Shown: one piece after another, positions 22,484-32,886 of the stretch
Position numbering within the stretch: the stretch's first letter is position 1
How the letters are laid out: each line of letters opens with the position of its first letter
NCBI GenBank assembly: GCA_023014485.1
Contig: JAJOZX010005536.1
Coordinates: 89,501-153,500, forward strand
Reading direction: 5' to 3'
DNA: 64,000 nucleotides
Origin: Bathynomus jamesi
Lineage: Eukaryota; Arthropoda; Malacostraca; Isopoda; Cirolanidae
The notes under the pieces: generated by a model
Seen by the model: the letters and a program-made list of their open reading frames with translations, nothing else
Told to the model about the DNA's origin: nothing
Databases searched by the model: none
Made by a program: the position numbers and the translations under genes

Positions 22484-23533
22484 ATGCCTTTTACATTTTC
22501 AAATGTCGAATATACCGATATGGTGTATGTTTATAGATTTTGCAATAGAAATACTACTGCTGCTGAATACCAACGACGTTTTCCAAATCGAATAATTCCG
22601 GATCGACAAGTGCTTAGTAACGTTTTCGGAGATTGAGTGTGGTTAATTTCCTAGCGTTACTGTTTTATCTGAGAGTCCGGTACAAGATGTGGCTGAACAA
22701 GAAAACATCAATCAGACTGTACAGCGGAGCCCTCATGTTAGTACGCGAAGGATTTCCACACGTCTTAGAGTTCCTCAAACGAGAGTATGTAGAACGTTAC
22801 ACGAAGGCATGTACCCATACCACCACGTACAGCGCGTTCAGCACCTCCAACCTGGGGATCGTGCCCAACGGCTGGAATTTTGTAATTGGCTCAATGCCGA
22901 TCGACAATTGCATCGATACGTCTTCCTCTGTGATGAGGCTCAATTTACCCGCGACGGTGTCAACAACACTCTCAATTCACATGTGTGGTCAGAAATGAAT
23001 CCTCATGCCATTATGGAAAGTAATTTTCAGCATCGGTTCAGTGTCAATGTGTGGTGTGGTATTCTCTGCGGTCAGCTGATTGGTCCGTTTAACTTCGAAG
23101 GTGGTCTTACAGGTGACATTTATCTACGATTTCTGCAAGACGAACTGCCGCACTGTTAAAAGATGTACCTTTGGCAACACCATTGTGTATGTTCTTCAAA
23201 CAAGACGGAGCTCCTCCCCACTTTAGCCGTGCAGTGAGAACGCATCTCGATGATCGCTTCCCTGGTCGATGAATCAGTCGTGGTGGTGCACAAAATTGGC
23301 CAACCAGGTATCCGAACCTAACCCCTCTAGATTTTTATCTGTGGGGGCGCCTGAAGAAGCTGGTGTACCAGAGAAAAATGGAAACACGAGATGCATTCTT
23401 TCGTCGCATTTTGGATGTTGCAGCCCTCATAAAGGACAATCGTAATGAACTAATGCGAGCGACATACGCGATTCACAGACGAACCGCGATGCGTATTGAG
23501 GCCGAGGGTAGTCATTTTGAACAGTTATCGTAA
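22484..23533 (+). pseudogene. mariner-type transposase, DD41D (Rosa-like), broken
   Basis: The N-terminus MPFTFSNVEYTDMVYVY (22484) is followed by a helix-turn-helix region, shifted in frame after about 22630. The catalytic domain has D in FLCDEAQFTRDG (about 22935) and D in FKQDGAPPHF (23200). The third D is in [11 protein letters not shown] (about 23327), with 41 residues after the second, as in DD41D elements. Lesions: a frameshift near 22630, one missing base near 23150, TGA in place of W at about 23270, and SPDL changed to YPNL. The stop is TAA at 23531. A right-end-like CACCCTG precedes the (GT)n at 23700, but no left TIR was found. Confidence 0.75.
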
Positions 23534-23700
23534 ATTCATGAATAAAAACGTTAGCAGCTATTTGTTCGCTTATTCTTAAACACTCAAACATCCATAGCTC
23601 CATAACAGTTAAGAATCGGACCCATGTTCATATGATGTTTTTGACTGAGAATGATCTCAGCTATAAGCTCCTGAAGTTATAACATTTCGTCGTGACTCAC

Positions 23701-23701
<1 letters not shown>

Positions 23702-23745
<44 letters not shown>
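23702..23745. repeat. (GT)n microsatellite
   Basis: A run of GT dinucleotides directly after GACTCACCCT, possibly grown from the end of the mariner copy. Confidence 0.95.
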
Positions 23746-23747
<2 letters not shown>

Positions 23748-23759
23748 ACCTTATATATG

Positions 23760-24012
23760 CGCCTCGGTGGTGTAGTGGTTAGCGCCGCTGACTACGAATC
23801 CATCGGCCCCAGGATCAAGACCCGGTGATGGCAGCTGGCGCGCAGCAAAACCGAGCTGTCCATCCTTTCACACAATAAAGAAAGTGGTTGGTAGATAAGT
23901 GGGTACCCTGAGTGGCCTAGTGGTTTAGACGCTGGGCTGCTGGTGGGGCGTGGTTCGGATTCCACGTTAAACTGTAGGTCTAAGGTGGAGTGAAAAGCTT
24001 GACCTTCGTCAG
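23760..24012 (+). repeat. dimeric tRNA-derived SINE
   Basis: Two tRNA-like heads in tandem. The first has A box GGTGTAGTGGTTAGCG and a B-box-like GGATCAAGACCC. The second has GGCCTAGTGGTTTAGACG and GGTTCGGATTCC. The unit ends AAGCTTGACCTTCGTCAG. The composite SINE at 49.26 kb has the same two heads followed by a 5S module that starts exactly at this end. Confidence 0.75.
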
Positions 24013-24628
24013 AATGAACAATTCGGGCGGAAGCTAACCAAAGGTTATAGAATAGAATAAACTTTAGGTTATTATCCTCCAAAAGGACTGCGCATATATC
24101 ACGTCTCGAAACAATTACAAGGTCGAAGAGACGAAATAGGTTGGTTTTTGCTAGATACCTAGAAACTTTGAGATGAGCCCTACTGCCAAAACGAATACCT
24201 TTCTCCGCATCTTTGGTAATTATAAAGAAAATTTTAATTGGACCAAGGAAAATTTTTACCATGCCAGCATATAAAAAGCTCATTCATTATTTCAATGCTT
24301 TACCCTTTACAAGGTTCGTGAAAAAGATACTAATTGATGGTGACTGGTTATCTGGTCTTCATATTTCCTTTACGTACGTTCTGTCATACATTAACTGTTC
24401 TTATAAAGGCCCCTAATGTATTTTAGCAGGACCATTTCTTAACTTTTATAGTAACATTAAACATGTAAAAAAAAGGCAAACGAGCAATAAAACCAAATAA
24501 TAAGAATATGGAGAACTACTTAAAGTACTTTAATTGTAAGATTTAATGACAGACTATAATTTTCCCTTCATTTCGTTTGATCGTTTATTTTAAATTACTT
24601 TAACCTGGTGGCAAATAAGCAATACATA
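24013..24628. other. no supported gene
   Basis: Short open frames occur but none matches a family. A segment reading SFTYVLSYI at 24360-24400 was considered as a Gr TM7 exon and rejected. Confidence 0.4.
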
Positions 24629-24630
24629 TA

Positions 24631-25067
24631 CAGGGTGGTCCAAAAGTCCCGCCTCAAAGGGGTATTGCTAGAATATATTCGTTTAAAAATCTCCTTTAAT
24701 TAAACATTGTCAATTATCCACTAAAATGAGAAGACTTCTGGACCACCCTGTCCTGCCTCATTTTAGTAGATATTTAACAATGTTTAATTAAAGGAGATTT
24801 TTAAACTATATTCTAGCAATCAAAGCTGGGCACTTGCGGGTTTTTTTGCGGTACTGCGGTACTACCGTGTTTGTCGGTACCGCGGAAAGTACCGCGGGAA
24901 ATTTGAATGCGGTAGCGGTACTGCTGTACTTTCAGTGATCCTTTGCGGTACTGCGTTATGCGGTACCGGTTTGGTAGTGCGGTAGTACCGCAGTACCGCA
25001 AAAAAAACCGCAAGTGCCCAGCTTTGCTAGCAATACCTCCATGAGGCAGTATTTTTGGACCACCCTG
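24631..25067. mobile_element. fold-back MITE (CAGGGTGGTCC ends) with a nested hAT MITE
   Basis: Ends are CAGGGTGGTCCAAAAGTCC (24631) and GGACCACCCTG (to 25067), flanked by TA. The left half (24631-24752) contains a complete internal end (GGACCACCCTGT), then most of the arm is repeated in inverted order, so it is a near-palindrome. It is interrupted at 24821-25026. This is a Tc1/mariner-type MITE with no coding sequence. Confidence 0.75.
24821..25026. mobile_element. hAT MITE made of GCGGTAC repeats
   Basis: The ends CAAAGCTGGGCACTTGCGG and the inverse CCGCAAGTGCCCAGCTTTG are perfect. The 8-bp target CTAGCAAT is duplicated exactly (24813-24820 and 25027-25034). The interior is dominated by GCGGTACTGC / GGTAGTACCG units in both orientations. 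Confidence 0.9.
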
Positions 25068-25688
25068 TATGTTTGTGTGGTTTACTGATGCCTGCCTTGT
25101 TTATAATAAATTTAAGAAAATATTTTCATACAAAAATACGGTAAGTTAACTTTCAATGTACTGGAATCGGATTTTTATTTGTTAATTGCACGAAGAAAAA
25201 TTCAAATATCAGAACGGAACTGAAAAAGCAAGAATTTCCTTCAATGACGTGTCATAATGATAGGGTAGCGGAACGATATTGATCTGCACAATGTCGAAAC
25301 CAAAATTTCTAAACGTGTATAATGTTAAAAAGTTCGACCTTATGCACGTCAGTTAAACGTTGTGTTAAGTTAGTTTAAATTAGGTTAAGTTACATTAGGC
25401 CAGGTTAGATTACACTAGTTTAGATTAGATCAGGTTAGATTAGTCATTTTCATTTAAAATCTGAAATGTACCGTATGTGTGGGTTAGTCACTCGAAGTTA
25501 AAATATTAAACAAACCATTCATTTTCATTTGAAATCAATATACTTGCACAAGGTCGATCTGGAATAAGGCCGACGTACGTAAAGTCGGACCTCGACATTA
25601 TGATGAAATTCGATTTTGTTCGTGTAATCCGATTTTGCTCGTGTAATCCGCGAATTACACATTTATCGATCTTAACTTTCAGTCCAAA
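25068..25688. other. TTAGGTTA-like degenerate tract, no gene
   Basis: AT-rich DNA with degenerate GGTTAGATTA and GGTTAAGTTA repeats at about 25365-25445. No coding region recognised. Confidence 0.45.
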
Positions 25689-25689
25689 A

Positions 25690-26283
25690 TTCCTTTAAAC
25701 TTTAGAGAATTTCTATTTCTGTTTAAAATAATAAATAAATATATCTGTCAAATTTAGTTTACATTCAAAAGAAATAGTTTAATTGAATTTAACGTACAAG
25801 TGAATGCAATTTCTTTAAAATTTCTAAGCAATAAAACATGGACACTTTTACGCAGTTCACTACAAATCGTTTATTATTTTTGGTGCTTAATTATTATTAA
25901 TTATACGAAAAATTTACCAAGAAATAAGAAATAGAATAGAATATTAAAGGTGTCGTCAGCCTTCTCATATTTCAGTCGTATGAGCTTATTATCTAAGTAA
26001 ATTAAGGACATTAAAAACATAGACTATCTTTCTTGGAGTATGATGAAAAATAGAACAATAAATTAATGTCCTCAGTTTTAATTTACCTTAATTTGTCATA
26101 TTCCAAAAGCATAATCGAGTAACGGAGTATATGTGGACCAGAAAGAAAATTATTTACATAGTTTTTATACGCAGTTTCAGAGATAAATGAGCCTCTTTCT
26201 TCATTAATTGATATTCTTTATAAAATTTTTATAACTAATATGTGTACAGTATATTTGAAAGAAACAAAATTGAGTGTCAAAAT
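25690..26283 (+). repeat. segmental duplication, upstream flank of Gr exon 1b
   Basis: Homologous by eye to 10125-10765 (AATATATCTGTCAAA, TTTTTGGTGCTTAA, TTGATATTCTTTATAAAA). It marks the duplicated block carrying exon 1b. Confidence 0.65.
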
Positions 26284-26324
26284 GTAAAAATTTCGGATCA
26301 AACGCGCGTTAAACGATTCAGTTG
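26284..26324 (+). promoter_or_regulatory. core promoter of Gr exon 1b
   Basis: A TATA-like GTAAAAAT near 26284 and the initiator TCAGTTGTCATTT (A at 26320) align with the promoters of exons 1a and 1c. The TATA box is weaker than that of 1c. Confidence 0.5.
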
Positions 26325-26344
26325 TCATTTGGCCTTAAGGGAAA

Positions 26345-27283
26345 ATGAAGGTGTTTTTATTCATTCTAAGGCTTTTCGGCGCCTTTCCTTATTGTGAAGT
26401 AACAAAAGGAAAGAATGACGGACGCAACAACATTTCTTATCTCATAGGTTCAAAAAAATGTCGAATTAGGTTTCAGAAGAAGCATTATTTGATGGTTTGG
26501 CGTCGGATTTTCAAGTTTGGTACTGTCGTTGGGTTCATTTTCTGCAGCGTCGTGAAGTATCAACGCATGTTCTCATGGGAAGAGGATTTGAAAACTCTCC
26601 GAATAGCATTAGATGCGAGTGATTTTTCGAACATCTGCACAAAAAGTCTGTCACTATTTTACAGTATAAACAACCACAAACGTCTACTGAACCTGATGAC
26701 GCGTCTCACTCCTCTCATTGGTGAAAGAGATAGTAAAAACATTTGGAAGAAGAGTCTCAAAAATGTTCTTTTAATGAATTTCCTGTTCATTTTCTTGGTC
26801 ATCATTACAAAACTGATAGAATTAACTATGAAGTTCACGCTTAGATATTGGTTTGAAATTTTCTTCCTCCTCGTGGAATTAGTATGGACACTGGGTATTC
26901 CTTTATTTTATACCTACTGCTTCAACATCATTTTCATTCACTATCGCGCAATCAAGAGCTACGCTGAGGAACAACTTCGTTCTCGTAATCATAAGTGTGT
27001 TTCCACATTGCGACTGAAGAAAGAAATAGGTTTTCACTACAAATCCACTGAAATCAACATTTTAAAACTACATAAAATTCATCTACTCATAAATGACTAT
27101 TTTGGATATCTAATTTTGTTATTTATGGGACACACAGTGGTTTCTTCAGTTGTACATCTCTTTGTCACTTCCTTTTTTAGAGATTTAAGACAAACTCAAA
27201 CTTTTGCAAATGGGTGTTCCTTCTTCATCGGCATTCTTCCCTTGATTGCTATTACTACTGCAATAACCGAAATTGAAAATGAG
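26345..27283 (+). CDS. gustatory receptor-like 7TM protein, long exon 1b (partial gene)
   Basis: This exon encodes 313 residues, from MKVFLFILRLFGAFPY through TM6, of a Gr-family chemoreceptor. The order is the same as in exon 1a: a basic KKCRIRFQ segment before TM1, the TM3/TM4 pair at about residues 137-200, a basic loop with LRLKKEIGFHYKSTEI, INDYFG at the head of TM5, and GILPLIAITTAITEIENE at the end of TM6. The donor is GAG|GTTAGA, phase 0; the frame runs on to 27331 through intron. It has no stop or frameshift. It is the closest relative of exon 1a, sharing flanks on both sides, and is very probably an alternative first exon or tandem duplicate. No private TM7 exon was found between it and exon 1c. 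Confidence 0.75.
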
Positions 27284-27452
27284 GTTAGAAAAGTGAAATG
27301 TTACTCGTCTTTAACAAGAGTAGCTGGCTGACACGTGTGTGAAATGCTGTGCACTGAATGTGATAATCACTAAAAGGGGAATACACTGAAACCACCTGAT
27401 TAGTAGTTTACTAACTTGTTATTAATTATGATAACTAATTTGCATTCTCGTC

Positions 27453-27455
<3 letters not shown>

Positions 27456-27503
<48 letters not shown>
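27456..27503. repeat. (AT)n microsatellite
   Basis: An uninterrupted AT array immediately before the CAGGGTGTCCC repeat; a second array lies at about 27665-27700. Confidence 0.95.
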
Positions 27504-27506
<3 letters not shown>

Positions 27507-27508
<2 letters not shown>

Positions 27509-27665
27509 GGGTGTCCCATAAGTTTGGTCTCAGAAAATTTATTTTAAATTAAATTTACAAGAGTAATACATAAGACTAAAACAAATGTTCAAATTGATGT
27601 CTTGTTTTGGGACCTTTTTTTTTGTTGCAGGTAGAACAACACGCAATGACTAATGCGAAAGCGAG

Positions 27666-27705
<40 letters not shown>

Positions 27706-28045
27706 GGTGTCCCATAAGTTTGGTCTCAGAAAAATTTATTTTAAATTAAATTTACAAGAGTAATACATAAGACTAAAACAAATGTTCAAATTGATGTCTT
27801 GTTTTGGGACCTTTTTTTTTGTTGCAGGTAGAACAACACGCAATGACTAATGCGAAAGCGAGTTATACTCCGCAAGAGTGTAACTCGCTTCCATATTAGC
27901 CACTGCGTTATTCTACCTGCAACAAAAAAAAAGGTCCCAAAACAAGACATCAATTTGAACATTTGTTGTAGTTCTGATGTATTACTATTGTAAGTTTAAT
28001 TTAAAATAAATTTTCCTACGAGACCGGACTTATGGGACACACTGG
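27507..28045. mobile_element. mariner-type fold-back MITE with a duplicated left half
   Basis: The element at 27703-28045 has ends CAGGGTGTCCCATAAGTTTG and its inverse, and folds back over nearly its whole length. A nearly exact copy of its left half lies at 27507-27669, separated by an (AT)n array. Replication slippage or unequal exchange between AT arrays would explain this. Confidence 0.7.
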
Positions 28046-28194
28046 GCATACGTGAAATAGAGTGCAACTGGGCATACATGAAAGAGTGCGTGATAATTTA
28101 GAGATGTAGGTGTATTTTTTTTGCAAGTCACACTTTTGGTAGCTCGAAATATTAATTTATTTTATCGAAACATTTTTATTGTCAGAAAAAAATA

Positions 28195-28979
28195 AACTTG
28201 TACATGTATGACATTCCAACCACCACAGATAACAAGCTTACCTTATCATCATATGCAGATGACATCACTAACATCCACCCACAACAACATCGACACCGCT
28301 ACAAAAAACCTACAAACATACATAAACAGTATACAAGACTGGCTCACACACACAATAGACTCAAAGTAGCGCCCACAAAATCAACCATCACTTTGCTTAT
28401 AAGCAACACAAAAGAACACCAGATAACTCCACAGATTACACGAAACACCACCAACATTCCACAGACTCACAGGACCAAAATACTTGGGGGTCACATACAA
28501 CACATCATTATCTTTTGCAAACCACAATCAGGACATTAAAAACAAATGTACGTCAAGACTTAACACGCTTAGGGTACTAACAGGCACAAACTTTGGACAC
28601 CAGCAGGAAACAACATCACTCATATGCAAACAATGTATTCGCTCAGTTATGGACTATGCTAGCCCATGCTAGGCACCCATTATCTCAAACACACAAACAC
28701 CTTACAGACAATATAAAACAACGCACTTCGTATCATTACAGGATGCACTCAAACAACACCAATAGAACACCTGCACACACAAACAAAAATACTGAAAATT
28801 AAGGAACATTTAAACATGAGGGGAACACAATTCATGGTAGCAACGACAACTAACCCACAACACCCTTGCCACTACATGTACAATCATGCACCGACACCTC
28901 GCACCATTAAGGTAACACCAGAGAGACATTATAACCAAATACTCCATTCCATACCACGCCCCACAGACATCACACAGTA

Positions 28980-29044
<65 letters not shown>

Positions 29045-29276
29045 ACCCACAAAGCACTGACACGACTGGGTCTGAATGCGGTCCTAGGTGCGAAGCCGCC
29101 ACCAATTAAAAGGTCAGAGATCAGCCTGAGCAGATCGGATCGAGTTAACTTAGCACGATTCCGATGTGGACATCACCCCAACTTACAGACATATAAACAC
29201 AAACTAGACAACTCTACAGACGACACCTGCCATCTGTGCCAGGACGCACCACAAACAATTGAACACATTATGACAG
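28195..29276 (+). mobile_element. LINE with (CAA)n tail, first part, split by a TIR element
   Basis: This is a 5'-truncated copy of the same LINE family as at 4409-5799. It begins in the RT with YADDIT, continues through the thumb (TKILG.TYNTSLSFA, QQETTSL) and, after frameshifts, the post-RT tail. The tail includes C-x2-C-x7-H-x4-C (CHLCQDAPQTIEH, about 29230). An (AC)n expansion lies at about 28984-29041. At 29276 it is interrupted by the element at 29277-31664 and resumes at 31674. Confidence 0.75.
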
Positions 29277-31664
29277 TAGGGTGTGTCAATTTTAGGGAGC
29301 AAAGTGAAATCTTTAGATTTTCAAATACTACTAGTGACCAAATGATGCATTTTTATGTGCTAAATCGAAATATGGCTTTAAAATCCATATTTGACCACTC
29401 CTAGCTACTTGTATTTGAAGTTTATGAAAAATCAGCAATTTTTGCAAGTATTTTTTTTATTGTATATAACTACATTTTACATACATTACATACAATTAAA
29501 GACATTTTGATTGGTTTTGTGACTGAGATGGGGTAGAGGAGGACCAACAGTGATCCTCGTGAAGTTTGGGTTGATCTCCAGCTCAGTGGCAGTGTCTAAC
29601 ATCTTCCCTAGGGGCCCAATCCACTTGTTGCTCAATGTCTTGCCATCCAGTGCAGTCACCAGGTGTCTGAGACTCAGCTCCCCAGTGTGCAAGTCACAGA
29701 CAATCCACACCAACTTCCTGCTAAGCTTGGCCTCCACATAATGCATTACTCCTCCCTCCCAGCCAGTATTCACATTAGTACTGTCACCTCCTATGGCTAA
29801 AAGGGTCTGGTCTCTCCTCTCTCTCTTAGCCAGTTCACCAGATGATCAGCAATGACCTCAGCATGACTTCTCTCCTCTGCAGCTTCCTCTGGTACAAAAT
29901 GCCACAAATATTTCCCACCTCGTTCATTGCACACTGTGTAATGGTGTTCTTTAATGAGGCTAGGAAACTGCCTGTCACTGCCCTCAGCTTCTATCATCAC
30001 TTTGGTGTCATCTCTTTTCCGATCAAAGAAGATACAGGTGATGCCATTTTCCCTAATCTCTTCATGAAACTTCTTGACCAGCTCCTTAGTCAGTCTCTCC
30101 TGAGCCCTCCTCACCTTGTTGTGGTCAATCACCAGTGCTGTGTCAAACTCGGTGATAAGACCAGCATCAATCCAGGCAGCAGTGGCAATCTCTGCAGTCT
30201 CTCTCAGCCCAGTGTGATGTCTCAAGCTAGCCAGAGCTATGTTGGTGATATGTTCAGTGTTGTATTTCTTCTTCTTAGCCACAGGCAAGGAAGAAGTTGT
30301 CGCAGTCTCTGGTATGAAGTCTTCGTCCTCCTCTCTCCTCCTTGCCTCCTCCAGTATATCTCCAGTCTCCTCCAGCTCCATCTCCAGCAGTGACTCCTCC
30401 TTCAACTCTTCTTCTTTCTTGGTTAACTCCTCTGCCTTCCTCCTCCTCCTCTTCTCCTCGGCCTTCCTTCTCTGCTCCTGTCTCTGCAGCACTGCTTCCT
30501 GTCTCCTGGTCTCAGGGTGAATAGCCAGACCCATCTGGTGAGCCCGCACACTGCCCACCTTTTTAATGAAGGCAAGCTCCTGCACTGGTATCTTCTGCTC
30601 GCTCCTGCAGCTGCAGTCAATTTGAACCTCACTGTTGCAGACAGGGTTGGACCCAAACTCACTGCAGCTCCTGATCACACAGTGACAGGTCAGGATGTTC
30701 ACCAATTTGTCCAGTTTCATCATGAACCTATCTTTGACCTCTAGCTTCACATTGCCAATGGACACCTTCATTGCCTCATCCCACAGTGCCTTCACTTTAG
30801 CCCTGATCCTGACCTCAGTGTTGATTACAGGTCCTGTGAACAGAGCGTTGGCCTTTCTCCACTGAGCCAGTAGCCCTGGAACAATGCCGTTGTTAATCAG
30901 GTCATTAACTTGGTAATTCTTCCTGTCTTCCTCACTCATCTCTCTCCTCAACAAACCATACCTCAGCAGATCTCTGGCTGTGGGCAGCTCAGCATGGGGA
31001 AGTTCCCTCCCAGTCCCCATCAAATGACTTAGGTGACAACTTGATTTGCTTCGGGTTCTGATTTGTTTCTGACATCCTGTGGACCTGTGAACAAAAGAAA
31101 TGTCATTGAAATTTGGATAGGCCTACTGATTATGATTACATAAAATTAAGTTAATTGAAATTCTTAATATCTTCCTGTAAGTTCAGATAAAAGGTTTTGT
31201 TGTTATACGTACAAGACTTAATTATTCAAAGTAATGACAATTTCATATATCTATCATATCAAAATATACAGAAAGTTTGGATCACACACAACATTTCAAA
31301 TAATTTGAATTACACAATATTTACATTACGAAGTAATCAAAATTGTCAAAAAGGAGGGAAAACACGCATTCACAATCAAAACTCCAGCATTTGTGACTAT
31401 GTGAGACTTAGAAACCATACTGCACACCAAAAACAACCAAAGTTAACCACACATATCAATTGCACATTGATACATATCAATGGCACATTGATATACGATG
31501 CTACAGTCATATTTAGGTTATATCAAACCTTTATGGTCAAATATAAGTAGGTAAATGGCTTTTTAAACAACACTAAAATATTTCTAAGTTTGCTAGATAA
31601 TATGACATCATTTGAGCATTAGTAGTTTTTGAATTGTTGACTGTACTAAAATTGACACACCCTA
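29277..31664 (-). mobile_element. DNA transposon with 19-bp perfect TIRs and 9-bp TSD, superfamily not recognised
   Basis: The left end TAGGGTGTGTCAATTTTAG (29277-29295) is exactly inverted at 31646-31664. TTATGACAG is present on both sides (29268-29276 and 31665-31673), and the interrupted LINE reads correctly once the insert is removed. At 2388 bp it carries one long minus-strand gene. The TIR and 9-bp TSD do not match mariner (TA), piggyBac (TTAA), Harbinger (3 bp) or ordinary hAT (8 bp, CAG) rules. Confidence 0.9.
29486..31075 (-). pseudogene. transposase-like protein of the 2388-bp TIR element, unrecognised superfamily
   Basis: The likely start is ATG at 31075 (MSETNQNPKQIK), just after an acceptor-like CACAG. 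A frame change is needed near 31020 to enter MGTGRELPHAELPTARDLL. The main frame runs 31023-29797. Features in order: an N-terminal helical region; a cysteine-rich block near 30650-30590 (CHC, then CSC); a long charged coiled-coil-like stretch rich in E, K and R near 30500-30300; a second folded region (about 30230-29800); then, after a frame change in a GA-rich run at about 29800-29815, LLAIGGDSTNVNTGWEGG. Next come WIVCDLHTGELSLRHL and GPLGKMLDT, ending at 29486. The GGDST/NTG and LH.xEL.LRHL motifs occur in uncharacterised arthropod proteins I remember (some named Cc8K15.2-like). An RNase-H-like fold is plausible, not shown. The C-terminus appears short. Confidence 0.65.
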
Positions 31665-31673
31665 TTATGACAG

Positions 31674-31829
31674 ACTGTACCACTCTAGCACAACATAGAA
31701 CACAACAGACATCACTAGTGCGCTGAACCTCTGGTCCACTCCGGAAAAGGCGATCGGTTACCTGCGTGCCGCTGGCTTGCTCGATCAGGGTGGATTGATC
31801 GGCTAAACAACAACAACAACAACAACAAC
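31674..31829 (+). mobile_element. LINE 3' end (second part of the split copy)
   Basis: This continues the copy cut at 29276, with ACTGTACCACTCTAGCAC, then CTCGATCAGGGTGGATTGAT, ending in (CAA)n at about 31807-31829. Its structure shows that the insertion between was precise. Confidence 0.85.
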
Positions 31830-32886
31830 CTACAAACATACATAAACAGTATACAAGAATGACTAACATATAATAGACTCAAAGCAGCGCCCAAAAAATT
31901 AACCATCACCTTGCTAACAAGCAATACAAAAGAAAACCAGATAACTCCACAGATTACACTAAACAACACCAACATTCCACACATTCACAGGACCAAAATA
32001 CTTTGGGTTACATACACCACCACATTATCTTTTGCAAACCACATTCAGTTCATTAAAAACAAATGTACGTCAAGACTTACCACGCTTAGGGTACTAACAG
32101 GCACAAACTTTGGACAGCAGCAGGAAACAACATCACTCATATACAAACAATATATTCGCTCAGTTATGGACTATGCTAGCCCATGCTGGACACCCATTAT
32201 CTCAAACACACGCATAAACACCTTACAAACAATACAAAACAACACACTTCGTATCATTACAGGATGTACGCAAACAACACCAATAGAACCATCTGCACAC
32301 AGAAACAAAAATACTGAAAATTAGGGAACATTTATACATGACGGGAACACAATTCATGGCAGCAGCGACAACTAACCCACAACACCCTTGCCACTACATA
32401 TACAGTCATGCACGAACACCTCGCACCATTAAGGTAACACCAGAGAGACATTATAACCAAATACTCCATTCCATACCACGCCCCACAGACATCACAGTAC
32501 AGAAAACACACACACACACCTAACCCACAAAGCACTGACACGACTGGGTCTGAATGCGGTCCTAGGTGCGAAGCCGCCACCCATTAACAGGTCAGAGATC
32601 AGCCTGAGCAGATCGGATCGAGTTAACTTAGCACGATTCCGATGTGGACATCACCCCAACTTACAGACAAACGCAGACTAGACAACTCCACAAACAACAA
32701 CTTCCACCTGTGCCAGGACACACCACAAACAATTGAACACATTATGACAGACTGTACCGCTCTAGCACAACACATCATCACTAGTGCGCTGAACCTCTGG
32801 TCCACTCCGGAGAGGGCGATCGGTTACCTGCGTGCCGCCGGCTTGCTCGATCAGGGTGGGCCGATCGGCTGAGCAACAACAACAAC
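31830..32886 (+). mobile_element. second copy of the (CAA)n-tailed LINE, head to tail
   Basis: It starts directly at the (CAA)n tail of the previous copy with CTACAAACATACATAAACAG, a 5' truncation inside the RT region. It runs through QQETTSLIYKQYIRSVMDYA and FHLCQDTPQTIEHIMTDC to another CAACAACAAC tail at about 32872-32886. Frameshifts are present. Its sequence is close to 28321-29276 plus 31674-31829. Confidence 0.8.

Noticed and set aside
23770..23835. Possible functional tRNA gene
   Set aside because: A and B boxes are present, but the sequence does not close a tRNA acceptor stem and is followed by a second tRNA-like head and a SINE body.
24343..24416. Possible Gr TM7 exon (SFTYVLSYI)
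   Set aside because: No acceptor in the right phase, no F.aC.lF lead-in and no TY..xxxxQF ending.
29842..30744. Plus-strand open frames rich in S and L opposite the 408-residue minus frame
   Set aside because: They are antisense shadows of the charged E/K/R-rich region of the transposase-like gene.
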